Shown here: positions 44,985-53,674 of the stretch, piece by piece
How positions within the stretch are numbered: the stretch's first letter is position 1
Layout of the letters: each line of letters opens with the position of its first letter
Assembly: GCF_000710615.1 (NCBI RefSeq)
Contig: NZ_JDTH01000002.1
Coordinates: 1,728,082-1,792,081 of the forward strand
From: Haladaptatus cibarius D43
GTDB lineage: Archaea; Halobacteriota; Halobacteria; Halobacteriales; Haladaptataceae
DNA: 64,000 nucleotides
Reading direction: 5' to 3'
Program-made: the position numbers and the translations under genes
Notes under the pieces: generated by a model
The model's input: the letters and a program-made list of their open reading frames with translations, nothing else
Told to the model about the DNA's origin: nothing
Database searches by the model: none

Positions 44985-46295
44985 GTGATTTCGACGCTCA
45001 CCGCGTGGCTCTCCCGCTCCGACAACCGCGCGAACCTGTTCGCTCTCCTCGCAGTCGTCCTGTTCGCCACTGCTGGCGTCGGCGCGTTCACCGCACCCGA
45101 CGAACCCCATCTCACGGAAGACGAAGAGCGTCCCGCGAACAACACGCTCATCGCGCTTCAGGGGTACGACGACGAGGGGCGTGCCATCGAGGTGAATCCC
45201 GCGGGCGAAATCGTCTGGGAGTACGACCGAGCACACGACGTGTTCGACGTGGAAGCCCTCGGCCCGAACCGAGTCCAAATCGCCGTCGCCGACGAAATCA
45301 GCGATGAGGAATGCCCGGCACAGTTCCGCGACGACGGCCACGAAAACTGCGTTCGCAACTCGCTCAGGATAGTCGAGAAAGACACGAACGAGACGACGTG
45401 GGAGTATTCGTGGTTCGACGCGAAACTCCACGCGCACGAACTGCACGACGCAGACCACTACACGGTAAACGGGAAAGACCGCTGGGTACTCGTGGATATG
45501 GGCAACGACCGCGTGTTTGCGGTGAACCGCGACAAGGAAATCGTCTGGAAGTGGAACGCGACCGACCGCTACGAACGCCCGGACGAAATGGGGCCGGAAG
45601 GCGACTGGACGCACGCAAACGACGTTGACAGGGTCGAAAACGGGGTTTTCCGTGTGAGCATCCGCAACTTCGATACGATAGTCGATTTGCACGTCAACGA
45701 TTCGGCCGGGGAGCAAAACGACTCGAACCGAGGCGAGCGTAACGCGAATCGAGTCAGTGACTCGATTCGCGTCGAACCCGTGGTCGGGCCGGATTCGTTT
45801 TCGGAGCGAGGTGACATCCTCCACGAACAGCACAACCCCGACACGCTCGGCGACACCCTACTCGTGGCGGACAGCGAAAACGACCGCGTGCTGGAAATCG
45901 AGGACGGCGAAATCGTCTGGGAGTACGGCGGAAGTGCGGTGTTCGACTGGCCGCGGGACGCAGACCGCCAGCAGAACGGCCACACGCTCGTCACGGATTC
46001 GTACAACGACCGCGTCGTGGAAGTGAACGAGAACGGCGAGATAGTCTGGGCAGTCGAAACCGGGTCGCTCCCCTACGAGGCGGACAGACTGCCCGGCGAA
46101 GGGAGCGATGGCCCGACAGCAAGCGGAGAAGGAATCCCATCCGAAACCGAGGATGCTTTGGTCGTCCGCGAACGCGGGTCGTGGGCGATTTCGATGGTGA
46201 AGTACGTCGCGCCGGAGCGACTGGCGGAACAGGCCTTTTTCGTCCTGTTCGGTCTGCTTGCGCTGGTCGGCACGGGAATCGAGCGGCGACGTTAG
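44985..46295 (+). CDS. arylsulfotransferase-like membrane-anchored protein
   Basis: A 436-residue protein from GTG 44985 with an N-terminal helix (NLFALLAVVLFATAGVGAF) and a C-terminal helix (AEQAFFVLFGLLALVGTG). Between them are beta-propeller repeats typical of the ASST family: EVNPAGEIVWEYDRAHDVFDVEALGPN, then VNRDKEIVWKWNATDRY, then EIEDGEIVWEYGGSAVFDWPRDADRQQNGHTLVTDSYNDRVVEVNENGEIVW. Catalytic histidines of true sulfotransferases are not clearly identifiable. Its stop codon overlaps that of the convergent P450 gene by two bases, so the convergent pair has no spacer. Confidence 0.75.
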   Translation: MISTLTAWLSRSDNRANLFALLAVVLFATAGVGAFTAPDEPHLTEDEERPANNTLIALQGYDDEGRAIEVNPAGEIVWEYDRAHDVFDVEALGPNRVQIAVADEISDEECPAQFRDDGHENCVRNSLRIVEKDTNETTWEYSWFDAKLHAHELHDADHYTVNGKDRWVLVDMGNDRVFAVNRDKEIVWKWNATDRYERPDEMGPEGDWTHANDVDRVENGVFRVSIRNFDTIVDLHVNDSAGEQNDSNRGERNANRVSDSIRVEPVVGPDSFSERGDILHEQHNPDTLGDTLLVADSENDRVLEIEDGEIVWEYGGSAVFDWPRDADRQQNGHTLVTDSYNDRVVEVNENGEIVWAVETGSLPYEADRLPGEGSDGPTASGEGIPSETEDALVVRERGSWAISMVKYVAPERLAEQAFFVLFGLLALVGTGIERRR

Positions 46296-47650
46296 CGTTT
46301 TTTCACGGTCATCTCGATGGCGTTCGTCGGTTCGAGCGTCGTTCCCATTCGTAAATCGAGGTCGGAAGTGTGGCAGTCGAACTCGATCTGCTGTGCAATC
46401 GTCGCCAGCACGAGACGGATTTCGGCGTTGGCAAACCGCATTCCAATACAGTGGCGCGGGCCGCCACCAAATGGGAAGTAGACGTAATCGGGACGGGAGT
46501 TCTCAAACTCGGGCGTCCAGCGTTCCGGTCGGAACTGCTCGGCGTCGTCGTACCAGCGGTCGTCCGTGTGAACCACGAACAGCGGGAGCGTCACCGTCGT
46601 TCCGGCGGGAACTCTGTAGCCACCGATTTCCACGTCCTCCTTCGTTTGGCGAAAGACGACGTAGGCGGGCGGGTACAGACGGAGTGCTTCCCTGACGACT
46701 TTGTCCGTGTATTCCAATTTCTCGATGTCGGCCATCGTGGGCGTTTCTCCGTCCAGCACGGAATCGAGTTCGCGGTTCAGTTTCTCCCGAACGCGCGGAT
46801 TTTCCGAGAGCAGATACCAGCAGTAGGTGAGTGCGAGGGCAGTCGTTTCGTGTCCCGCGAACAGAAACGTAGCCATCTCGTCGCGGAGCGCCTCGTCCGA
46901 CATTCCCTCGCCGTGTTCGTCCGTGGCGTGCATGAGAATCGAGAGGAAATCGTCGCCCGGCGGTTCGCCGCGGCGTTTCTCGATAAGGTTCCAGATGGCC
47001 TCGTCGAACTGGTCAGTTGCATGCCGAAACCGCCGGTTGGTCGCCGTTGGCACCCAGTCGGGGAGAAACGCATCGACTGAACTTGCGTCGCCCTTGTCGT
47101 TGATCGCCTGCACGGCGTCACGAATCGCGGACTGTTGGTTTCGAATGTCGAGGTCGAACAGCGCTTTCGAGAGAATTCGGAGGGTAAGTCGTTTCATCCT
47201 CTCGTCTATCCGAATCCTCTCGCCGTCGTCCCACGATTTCGCGGCAGAGGCCGCGAAATCGACCATCGGTTCCGTGTAGGATGCGATTCGCTCGCGGTAG
47301 AACGCTGGCTGAATAAGGGTTCGCTGGCGTCGCCAGAACTCGCCTTCACTTGCGAACAGTCCGTTGCCGATGAATCGCTCGCCAGCGTCCTGCACGAACT
47401 CGCTCTTGCCGAATTTGGATTCCTCCGTGACCAGTACCTGTTCGACGTGGTCGGGGTGCAAAAGCGTACAAAAATCCTCGCCAGCGACGGAGTACGACAC
47501 CACATCCCCGTACTCGCCCAGTTCGTCGTAAAATTCGAACGGATCACGCAGAAAGCCGAGCGTGTTTCCGACGACGGGGTACGAGTTCGGGCCCGGCGGA
47601 AGCGGGAGGTCGTCCAATCGGTCACTCGCGGTGGCTTCGGACGTGGTCAT
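46292..47650 (-). CDS. cytochrome P450
   Basis: A 452-residue soluble haem monooxygenase. The I-helix oxygen-binding motif is FLFAGHETTALALTYC, the K-helix ExxR is KVVREALRLYPP, and the haem-thiolate loop is FPFGGGPRHCIGMRFA with the ligating Cys. Members of this type in haloarchaea are sometimes tied to terpenoid or carotenoid modification; the substrate here is unknown. ATG 47650 (MTTSEATASDRLDDL) is preferred to the longer frame. No N-terminal membrane anchor is present. A Bat-type regulator gene lies divergently. Confidence 0.93.
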   Translation of the reverse strand: MTTSEATASDRLDDLPLPPGPNSYPVVGNTLGFLRDPFEFYDELGEYGDVVSYSVAGEDFCTLLHPDHVEQVLVTEESKFGKSEFVQDAGERFIGNGLFASEGEFWRRQRTLIQPAFYRERIASYTEPMVDFAASAAKSWDDGERIRIDERMKRLTLRILSKALFDLDIRNQQSAIRDAVQAINDKGDASSVDAFLPDWVPTATNRRFRHATDQFDEAIWNLIEKRRGEPPGDDFLSILMHATDEHGEGMSDEALRDEMATFLFAGHETTALALTYCWYLLSENPRVREKLNRELDSVLDGETPTMADIEKLEYTDKVVREALRLYPPAYVVFRQTKEDVEIGGYRVPAGTTVTLPLFVVHTDDRWYDDAEQFRPERWTPEFENSRPDYVYFPFGGGPRHCIGMRFANAEIRLVLATIAQQIEFDCHTSDLDLRMGTTLEPTNAIEMTVKKR

Positions 47651-47705
47651 ACACGAACATGGGCGCGTGAGTCGGAAGCCACTTCCCACGAATCCACTAG
47701 AGCAT

Positions 47706-47711
47706 TTATAA
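47706..47711. promoter_or_regulatory. palindromic TATA box between P450 and Bat-type regulator
   Basis: TTATAA, within ATTTATAAG, sits 21-26 nt before ATG 47732, right for a leaderless transcript of the regulator gene. On the other strand it is about 56 nt from the P450 start codon. It could serve both directions, which would link their expression. Confidence 0.5.
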
Positions 47712-47731
47712 GCGAAGCCGTATGTTCGCGT

Positions 47732-48391
47732 ATGAAATACGTTCGGCTCACGCTTCGTCATCCGGCCGAGATGCGCAATCCGATGCGGACGTTCATCATG
47801 GAACACGAACAGATGGAGCGTGCGGAACTGTTAAACTGGAACCTCTCGCATGAAGACCGCGACTACGTTCTCTTTCGAATCGTCGGCGACGAAGAGGCGT
47901 ACGAGGATGCAGTTTCGGGGCAACCGTTGATTCTCGATTACGAACTCACGCCGCTTTCCGACGGTTCGTTTTACGCCTACATCGAACACGCGAAACGCGA
48001 CGTGGACGACGAGTTCAGAACCGCGTTCGAGGGAACGAGCATCCTCGTCGTGCCGCCCATCACCTACACCAGCGACGGCGCGATGCGGATGGAACTTGTT
48101 GGGAAGGCAGCGGACATGAACGACGTAATGGAGGGACTCGACACCGACATCGACGTGGTGGTCGAGCAAATCGGCGAGTACGACACGCCGCAGGCGCAAC
48201 TCTGGTCTAGATTGACGGAGCGCCAGCAAGAGACGTTGGAAATCGCTGTTGCGGTCGGCTACTACGAAGTGCCGCGGGAGTCGGGAGTCGAAGCCATCGC
48301 CGAAAAGCTGAACTGTGCCGCAAGTACGGCCTCAACGCACCTTAGAAACGCGGAGTCGAGAATCGTTCGGGAACTGGTTTACAACACCTGA
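47732..48391 (+). CDS. Bat-type HTH-10 transcription regulator
   Basis: A 219-residue regulator of the haloarchaeal Bat family. The N-terminal two-thirds (MKYVRLTLRHPAEMRN onward) is the Bat-associated sensor-like domain. The C-terminal HTH-10 domain reads LTERQQETLEIAVAVGYYEVPRESGVEAIAEKLNCAASTASTHLRNAESR. It has no PAS or GAF extension. ATG 47732 is supported by the TATA box at the leaderless distance. The divergent P450 gene is the likeliest target. Its 3' end overlaps the archaemetzincin gene by 13 nt on the other strand. Confidence 0.88.
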   Translation: MKYVRLTLRHPAEMRNPMRTFIMEHEQMERAELLNWNLSHEDRDYVLFRIVGDEEAYEDAVSGQPLILDYELTPLSDGSFYAYIEHAKRDVDDEFRTAFEGTSILVVPPITYTSDGAMRMELVGKAADMNDVMEGLDTDIDVVVEQIGEYDTPQAQLWSRLTERQQETLEIAVAVGYYEVPRESGVEAIAEKLNCAASTASTHLRNAESRIVRELVYNT

Positions 48392-48915
48392 CGCTGGCAG
48401 GTGCCGCAGAGGTTCTCCTCTTTCACGTCAACTTCGCGGACGGTCGGAGAAAAGTTCATCACACAGCGACTGTTGTCGCAATGTTCGAGTCCCATCGTGT
48501 GGCCGATTTCGTGGACGACTTCCTTTCGAACGCGGTCTGAAAACACCTCGTCCGCGGGTTTCGTCGTGATGCCGCCGTCGGAAGAAAAGCCGTCGGAGGC
48601 GGGTTGCAGTCGATAGGTAGAGATGACGCTTCCCCGGCCGTCGAGATAGGCGAGTCCGAAAACGTAGTTCCGCCTGCGGTAGAAGAGGTCTTGAGGCGTG
48701 ATGGCGATGTTTTTCTCCCCCGTGCCGATGCGACTCGCCAGTTCGATGAAATCCTCCGCACGGTGTTGGTTTCGGTTCGGGTCGTGTGACCCAGAGGGAA
48801 TCTCCTGTCGCTCGTGAACCATCACGTCGCAGTCATAAATCCGCCGCAGTGCCGAAGAGGCCTCCCGTTTGACCCGTCCCGTCACGTCCCCCACGGGGAC
48901 GATGTCAATCAACAT
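48379..48915 (-). CDS. amzA: archaemetzincin
   Basis: A 178-residue zinc metalloprotease of the archaemetzincin family (M54). The zinc motif HEIGHTMGLEHC with a nearby Cys (in NSRCVMNF) and the Met-turn are present, and the C-terminal CGTCQRQV supplies extra Cys residues that bind a structural zinc in this family. ATG 48915 (MLIDIVPVGDV) is the family start; the open frame upstream to 49212 is not coding. It is convergent with the Bat-type gene and divergent, at 39 nt, from the UPF0146 gene. Confidence 0.92.
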   Translation of the reverse strand: MLIDIVPVGDVTGRVKREASSALRRIYDCDVMVHERQEIPSGSHDPNRNQHRAEDFIELASRIGTGEKNIAITPQDLFYRRRNYVFGLAYLDGRGSVISTYRLQPASDGFSSDGGITTKPADEVFSDRVRKEVVHEIGHTMGLEHCDNSRCVMNFSPTVREVDVKEENLCGTCQRQVL

Positions 48916-48924
48916 AGCAACCCC

Positions 48925-48943
48925 TATGGGGGGACGCCCCATA
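48925..48943. promoter_or_regulatory. inverted repeat between archaemetzincin and UPF0146 starts
   Basis: TATGGGG-GGACG-CCCCATA is a perfect 7-bp inverted repeat filling nearly half of the 39-nt gap between two divergent start codons. CCCCTATGGGG also overlaps it as a second palindrome. It may be a shared operator, or a structure in a leader. No regulator is known. Confidence 0.45.
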
Positions 48944-48954
48944 AACATCCCGCC

Positions 48955-49344
48955 GTGAACCCGGAAACCCGCGACGAAATGGTTGCCCGCCTCGCCGACT
49001 ATCAGTCCGCCGTCGAAATCGGAATCGGCAATCGTCCGGACGTTGCGGGTGCGCTCGCCGACGCGGGAATCGTCGTTACCGCGACTGACATCCGACCGCG
49101 AGAGGTTCCTTCGAACGTCCAGTTCGTGCTGGACGACGTGACGAATCCAGACTCTAGCGTGTACGAAAATTCTGATGTGCTGTACGCGCTGAACATTCCG
49201 CCGGAACTCCACCGCCCGGCGCTTGTTGTAGCCAAGAAGTGTGATTCAGTCTTCGTGTTTACCACTTTGGGCGGTGACCAGCCGTCGGTTCCGGTTCGTC
49301 GGGAGACGATTTCGGGGGAGACGCTGTTTTGGGCGCGGGAGTGA
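48955..49344 (+). CDS. UPF0146 family protein
   Basis: A 129-residue protein from GTG 48955 (MNPETRDEM by convention). It has a Rossmann-like methyltransferase-type opening, SAVEIGIGNRPDVAGALADAGIVVTATDIRPREV, then FVLDDVTNPDSSVYENSDVLYALNIPPELHRPAL, which is the UPF0146 pattern. The function is unknown; it lacks a recognisable catalytic NPPY-like motif. An in-frame ATG 48979 is an alternative start. It is divergent from archaemetzincin. Confidence 0.8.
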   Translation: MNPETRDEMVARLADYQSAVEIGIGNRPDVAGALADAGIVVTATDIRPREVPSNVQFVLDDVTNPDSSVYENSDVLYALNIPPELHRPALVVAKKCDSVFVFTTLGGDQPSVPVRRETISGETLFWARE

Positions 49345-49457
49345 TACTGCGACTATCGCGGAGTTGAGGTGACAATGTTGAACGAGTTGTCGGCGGAAAA
49401 AGGCCTGTGGAGGGGTAAAAATCGTGTCCTCGGTGTTTCGCTGAAGCCTGTTTCGGC

Positions 49458-49661
49458 TTACGCCTCGTAGCCGAGTTCGGTTATCGCTTGGCGAACTCGG
49501 TCGTCGGTTCCGGCCTCACCCCGGACGGTGACCTCGCCGGATTGGGCGTCAGAGTCTACGCTACTGACGCCGCGGAGGGCGGTCACCGCGTCTCGAACCA
49601 TACTTTCACAGCTTTTGCAACTCATGCCGGTGACTTGGACGGTGTACTCTTCCATCTGCAT
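49458..49661 (-). CDS. HMA-domain metal chaperone
   Basis: A 67-residue single heavy-metal-associated domain. The metal-binding motif GMSCKSC is at about residues 12-18 in a beta-alpha-beta-beta-alpha-beta fold: EYTVQVTGMSCKSCESMVRDAVTALRGVSSVDSDAQSGEVTVRG, ending ITELGYEA. Such proteins carry copper or zinc to P-type ATPases. No ATPase gene is adjacent. An ATG two codons later (49655) may be the true start. Confidence 0.9.
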   Translation of the reverse strand: MQMEEYTVQVTGMSCKSCESMVRDAVTALRGVSSVDSDAQSGEVTVRGEAGTDDRVRQAITELGYEA

Positions 49662-49757
49662 TCGAACAGAGGGCCGCTATTCAGTTAATACCACAATATT
49701 GGACAGATTGTTTGACTATTGCTCCGATATGAACAGCACCGAGAATCTGGTGGAAGT

Positions 49758-50369
49758 CTACGCTTCCGGTTTCCGGGCGACCAGCGTTTCCGCCGCGTGC
49801 TGGTGCGGTTCGCCGCCGGAATCGTCGTCGAAGACGAACTCGTCTTCTTCCACGACCTCCCAATCGTCGTAATACTCCCGGAGTTCGCCCGGTTCGTAGA
49901 AATATTCGTTGTCGCTCCAGTCGGGCGCGGTTGGGACATCGGGATGGTTCACGAACGCAAAGAGGACGTGAATCCCGCCGTCAGTCGTCGAGGTTTTGAA
50001 CTGCTCGAACTGCTCGGTTCGGTTCTCCGGGCGGAGATACTGAAGCACGCCACAGGAGTACACCACGTCCATCGCCGGGAAGTCGAGGTCGTTTACGTCC
50101 GCTTCCCGCGTTTGGATGACGACGTCGTGTTTTTCCGCGAGTTGTTCGGCCTTTTTCAAACCGTTGTGAATCGGATCGACGGCGAGGACGCCGTAGCCGT
50201 GTTCGGCGAGATAGATGGCGTCTCGACCTTCTCCAGCACCGATGTCAACTGCGGCAGGGGCCGTCCGTTCCGGTGCGAACTCCAGTATCGTCTCTGCCAA
50301 CCCGTTCGGCTCCGTGCCCCAGTAATATTCGTCGTGGCCGTAGAGTTGCTGGAGTTCCTCGTGCTGCAT
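49758..50369 (-). CDS. SAM-dependent methyltransferase (TehB-like)
   Basis: A 203-residue class I methyltransferase. Motif I VDIGAGEGRDAIYLAEHG binds SAM, followed by VLAVDPIHNGLKKAEQLAE, DVVYSCGVLQYL and GIHVLFAFVNHPD. Layout matches TehB/UbiE-type enzymes; the substrate is unknown. The C-terminal YYDDWEVVEEDEFVFDDDSGG is acidic. It is divergent from the HAD hydrolase gene. Confidence 0.85.
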   Translation of the reverse strand: MQHEELQQLYGHDEYYWGTEPNGLAETILEFAPERTAPAAVDIGAGEGRDAIYLAEHGYGVLAVDPIHNGLKKAEQLAEKHDVVIQTREADVNDLDFPAMDVVYSCGVLQYLRPENRTEQFEQFKTSTTDGGIHVLFAFVNHPDVPTAPDWSDNEYFYEPGELREYYDDWEVVEEDEFVFDDDSGGEPHQHAAETLVARKPEA

Positions 50370-50440
50370 GGACTAACCATCACGCGCGATGACCATAGTC
50401 GATTCGGTAGACCCATGGTTCCGGAAACGAAGCCGAGAAC

Positions 50441-51313
50441 ATGAATGCGGACGCTGTCGTGCTAGACATCGACGGGGTACTGGTAGACGTGGCAGACTCC
50501 TACCGGAGAGCGATTATCGAATCCGTCTCGCACGTCTACGACGACACTATTCCGAAAGCCGACATACAGGCGTTCAAAGACGCCGGTGGGTTCAACAACG
50601 ACTGGGAACTCACCTACGCCGTGGCACTGTACGTCCTCGCTTCCCGCGAGGAACTCGACCACTCAATCGCGGAGTTCACCGACCAAATCGCGGAGGCAGG
50701 CGGTGGACTCGACGCCGCGGAGCAAGTCGTGGCCGACGCTCTGCCGGAAGACGCAAGAACGCGGGTTTTCGAAAACTGGAACCGAGAAGAACTGCATGCG
50801 GTGTTCCAGCAACTCTATCTCGGGTCGGAACTGTACGCCGAACTCGAAGGCGGGGAACCGACCCTTGCCACGAGAGGCTACATCAACGACGAACCCGTGC
50901 TGGTCGAACCGGAAACGATTGTGACCCTCACGGAAAACTACCCGGTGGGAATCGTGACTGGCAGACCGTCCGCAGAGGCCGACATCGCGCTCTCCCGCGC
51001 CGAACTCGACGTGGCGGACGACCACCGCTTTACGATGGACGACTGGGAGCAGGGCAAACCGCACCCACACGCCCTGCTGACGCTCGCGGAGCGATTCGAC
51101 GCGGAGCGAGTCGTCTTCGTCGGCGACACGCTAGACGACGTTCGAACCGCGACGAATGCGGCGGACGCCGATTCGTCGCGGGAGTATTTCGGAATCGGTG
51201 TTTTGACCGGCGGTTTGACCGGGGAAGAAGGGAGGCGAAAATACGAAGAGAACGGTGCGGAGGCGGTCATCGACTCGATTAACGATTTGCCCGAACTGCT
51301 CGCGGAACGCTGA
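50441..51313 (+). CDS. HAD-superfamily hydrolase, TIGR01548 type
   Basis: A 290-residue phosphatase-like protein. HAD motif I is [19 protein letters not shown] (nucleophile Asp). Motif II is in [10 protein letters not shown], and motifs III and IV are KPHPHALL and [16 protein letters not shown] large cap domain of about 120 residues sits between motifs I and II. This matches the haloarchaeal TIGR01548 group; the substrate is unknown. Confidence 0.88.
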   Translation: MNADAVVLDIDGVLVDVADSYRRAIIESVSHVYDDTIPKADIQAFKDAGGFNNDWELTYAVALYVLASREELDHSIAEFTDQIAEAGGGLDAAEQVVADALPEDARTRVFENWNREELHAVFQQLYLGSELYAELEGGEPTLATRGYINDEPVLVEPETIVTLTENYPVGIVTGRPSAEADIALSRAELDVADDHRFTMDDWEQGKPHPHALLTLAERFDAERVVFVGDTLDDVRTATNAADADSSREYFGIGVLTGGLTGEEGRRKYEENGAEAVIDSINDLPELLAER

Positions 51314-51378
51314 TTAACGCGAAATAGTAGAGAGGTTATTTTCGGAAGAATGATATTTTCCGGGCAGGATTGGCAGGT

Positions 51379-51744
51379 ATGGTTGCCACAGAACGCGCCG
51401 TTTCGGCGCTCAAATACGGGACGGTTCTGGCGTTCGTTTTTGGTGGAATATTCGGACCGCCCGACCCCTTCACGCAGGTGGTTTTTACGCCAATTCTACT
51501 CGTTATCTGTGTCCCGCTCGTCTACTTCGTTCTGGAGCGACAGCCCCAACGAAATCAGCACGTCGCGTTCGGTTTCGGCTTGGGACTCGTGATATTCGGT
51601 GGCTTGCAGGTGGCGAACCTGCTAACCAGTGGAATCATCGACTTCCGCGTTCGTCTCGCGTGGGTTACCACCATGCTCCCGATTATCGCGTGGGTCGTGT
51701 ACTTTCGTGAATCGGGCCGTGCGCTCGAAGAAAGCGGTGCCTGA
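51379..51744 (+). CDS. small membrane protein, four helices
   Basis: A 121-residue protein from ATG 51379 with about four hydrophobic segments: ALKYGTVLAFVFGGIFG, VVFTPILLVICVPLVYFVLE, HVAFGFGLGLVIFGGLQVANLL and LAWVTTMLPIIAWVVYF. The C-terminus is charged. No family recognised; it lies between the HAD hydrolase and the PKD protein on the same strand. Confidence 0.65.
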   Translation: MVATERAVSALKYGTVLAFVFGGIFGPPDPFTQVVFTPILLVICVPLVYFVLERQPQRNQHVAFGFGLGLVIFGGLQVANLLTSGIIDFRVRLAWVTTMLPIIAWVVYFRESGRALEESGA

Positions 51745-51805
51745 AAGGAGAGCGAAAAACCACAGGCGGGCCATAACAAAGGTTCAAGCGAACGCTTGCA
51801 GAACG

Positions 51806-52999
51806 ATGAGTAATCGTACTGCACTGACCGCCCTCCTCGCTACGCTCGTCGTTTCCACGTTCGGTATCGCCACCGCAGTTCCGCCGCCCGGACTGCCCGG
51901 TGACACACTTCCAGACACGCCTGCGTCGGAACACGACACCTATTCCGTCCAACAAGGCGACACCTGTGTCGCGGTGAATCCAATTCAGGGCGACGAAAAC
52001 GTGGTTGCGTTCTACGATTACCGGAATCCCTACACCGAACCGAGCGACTGGTCGTACAGTTCCTTCGCACCCGATTCGCTCACCCGGGAGAACGGAAGTA
52101 CGATGTTTCTGTACGAAGCCCCGAGCGGGGTGGTCAGCCTCGTCGTGCTCCACGACCAACTGCGAAAGGAGCGAACTGGGGATAAACTCCCGATGAGCGC
52201 CGCATCGTTCGGGTTCGACGGCCTACCCGAATCGGGAGCGTGGATACTGATGGACGACACCTACGATGGCCGCGACGACCAGTGGTCGCGCAGCCAAATC
52301 GACTGGACGTGGACGGGGTCGCGCGTTGACGGGGCCGTCTTCCGCGGACTGTCCGGCGAGTACGGACTGACTGTCTCCCCGTCGTGGAACGAGGGAGCAA
52401 CGCTCTACGATTCGAGGTTCGAATCCGAACCAGTCACCTCGTGGGCGTTTCTGTCGGGGGGCGTGAGCAACCCGAACGAAACGCAACTCGACATGGGCCA
52501 ATCCGTGACCATTCGTCCCGGCGGATGCGGGTCGCCGCCAGCGGCGACCCTCACCGCGAGCGATTCGGTGCAAACGGGCCAGCAAGTGACCTTCGACGCG
52601 AGCGAATCGAGCGACCCCGACGGTGATATTTCCGAATATCGCTGGGATTTCGACGGCGACGGTGAGATTGACGAAACGACCACGAAACCGACCGCGACGC
52701 ACACCTACGAAAGTGTTGGAAAACAGACGGCGAACGTGACGGTCGTGGATAGCGAAAACGTCACCGACAGTGCAACTGTGACGGTGCAGGTGGCGGATTC
52801 GTCTCAGGATGGCGAAAACGGTTCGTCGCCCAATGAAGGCCCATCGGGTGAGGGGACACAGAACCAGCAATCCGGAGAATCGAACAGTAGCGAGTCGAAC
52901 ACGCTACCGGGGGCTGATACGCCATTTGGAACCTATGGACTGGGCGTCGTGGCGCTTGCGGCCATTCTGCTCGTGGGCGGAGCGGTAGCCAAGCGATGA
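51806..52999 (+). CDS. secreted PKD-domain surface protein
   Basis: A 397-residue exported protein from ATG 51806 with a Sec-type signal (ALTALLATLVVSTFGIATA). The first 240 residues form a haloarchaeal domain with FYDYRNPYTEPSDWSYSSF and VLHDQLRKERTGDKLPMSAASFGFDGLP. A PKD domain covers about residues 250-335 (DSVQTGQQVTFDASESSDPDGDI and YRWDFDGDGEIDE). A Ser/Asn/Gly-rich linker leads to a C-terminal helix (TYGLGVVALAAILLVGGAVAKR) that resembles the PGF-CTERM class but has PFG in place of PGF. Probably surface-anchored; the ligand is unknown. Confidence 0.82.
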   Translation: MSNRTALTALLATLVVSTFGIATAVPPPGLPGDTLPDTPASEHDTYSVQQGDTCVAVNPIQGDENVVAFYDYRNPYTEPSDWSYSSFAPDSLTRENGSTMFLYEAPSGVVSLVVLHDQLRKERTGDKLPMSAASFGFDGLPESGAWILMDDTYDGRDDQWSRSQIDWTWTGSRVDGAVFRGLSGEYGLTVSPSWNEGATLYDSRFESEPVTSWAFLSGGVSNPNETQLDMGQSVTIRPGGCGSPPAATLTASDSVQTGQQVTFDASESSDPDGDISEYRWDFDGDGEIDETTTKPTATHTYESVGKQTANVTVVDSENVTDSATVTVQVADSSQDGENGSSPNEGPSGEGTQNQQSGESNSSESNTLPGADTPFGTYGLGVVALAAILLVGGAVAKR

Positions 53000-53089
53000 G
53001 GTGAGAAACGGTTAGCTGGTAGAACACTCCGTGGCAAAAACACGGCGGTGACGAGGCGCTTTTATTCGTGCCCTCCATATCGCCCGCCA

Positions 53090-53638
53090 ATGACGAAAAT
53101 ATTCGTCGTGGACAACCACGGCCAGTTCACCCACCTCGAACACCGCGCGCTTCGGGACATGGGCATCGAAACCGACCTCATCGACAACGACACGCCGCCC
53201 GAAGAAATCGACGCCGACGGACTCGTGCTTTCGGGCGGCCCGTCGATGGACGACATCGGAAACTGTGCGGAGTACCTCGACCTCGATATTCCGGTTCTCG
53301 GCATCTGCCTCGGCATGCAGGTGATGGCGCACGTCTTGGACGGCGAAGTCGGCGGCGGCGAATACGGCGGCTACGCGGACGTGACGGTCGAAGTGACGGA
53401 AGATGACGATCCGCTCATCGGTTCGCTCTCCCCCGAAACACGCGTCTGGGCGAGTCACGCCGACGAGGTGAAGCAAGTTCCGTCCGGTTTCGAACGAACC
53501 GGGACGAGCGACGTGTGTGGCATCGAAGCGATGAGCGACACCGACCGCGACCTATACGGCGTCCAGTGGCATCCGGAAGTCGCCCACACCGCGAAGGGCG
53601 AGGAAGTGTTCGAAAACTTCCGAGAAATCTGCGAGTAG
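53090..53638 (+). CDS. guaAA: GMP synthase glutaminase subunit A
   Basis: Glutamine amidotransferase subunit that feeds ammonia to the separate ATP-pyrophosphatase subunit of archaeal GMP synthase. The 182-residue product has the oxyanion motif LSGGPSMDD, the nucleophile loop PVLGICLGMQVM with catalytic Cys, and the His-Glu pair in QWHPEVAHT, complete for a class I glutaminase. ATG 53090 follows a TTTTATT box near 53060. Its synthetase partner (guaAB) is not in the window. Confidence 0.93.
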   Translation: MTKIFVVDNHGQFTHLEHRALRDMGIETDLIDNDTPPEEIDADGLVLSGGPSMDDIGNCAEYLDLDIPVLGICLGMQVMAHVLDGEVGGGEYGGYADVTVEVTEDDDPLIGSLSPETRVWASHADEVKQVPSGFERTGTSDVCGIEAMSDTDRDLYGVQWHPEVAHTAKGEEVFENFREICE

Positions 53639-53674
53639 TATCTTTTAACTCTTCGCGGCGTAGCTTTTCTGCCA

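Noticed and set aside
43313-45151. 612-codon minus-strand frame over RLI
   Set aside because: RLI on the plus strand carries all Fe-S and ABC motifs; the opposite frame is a composition artefact.
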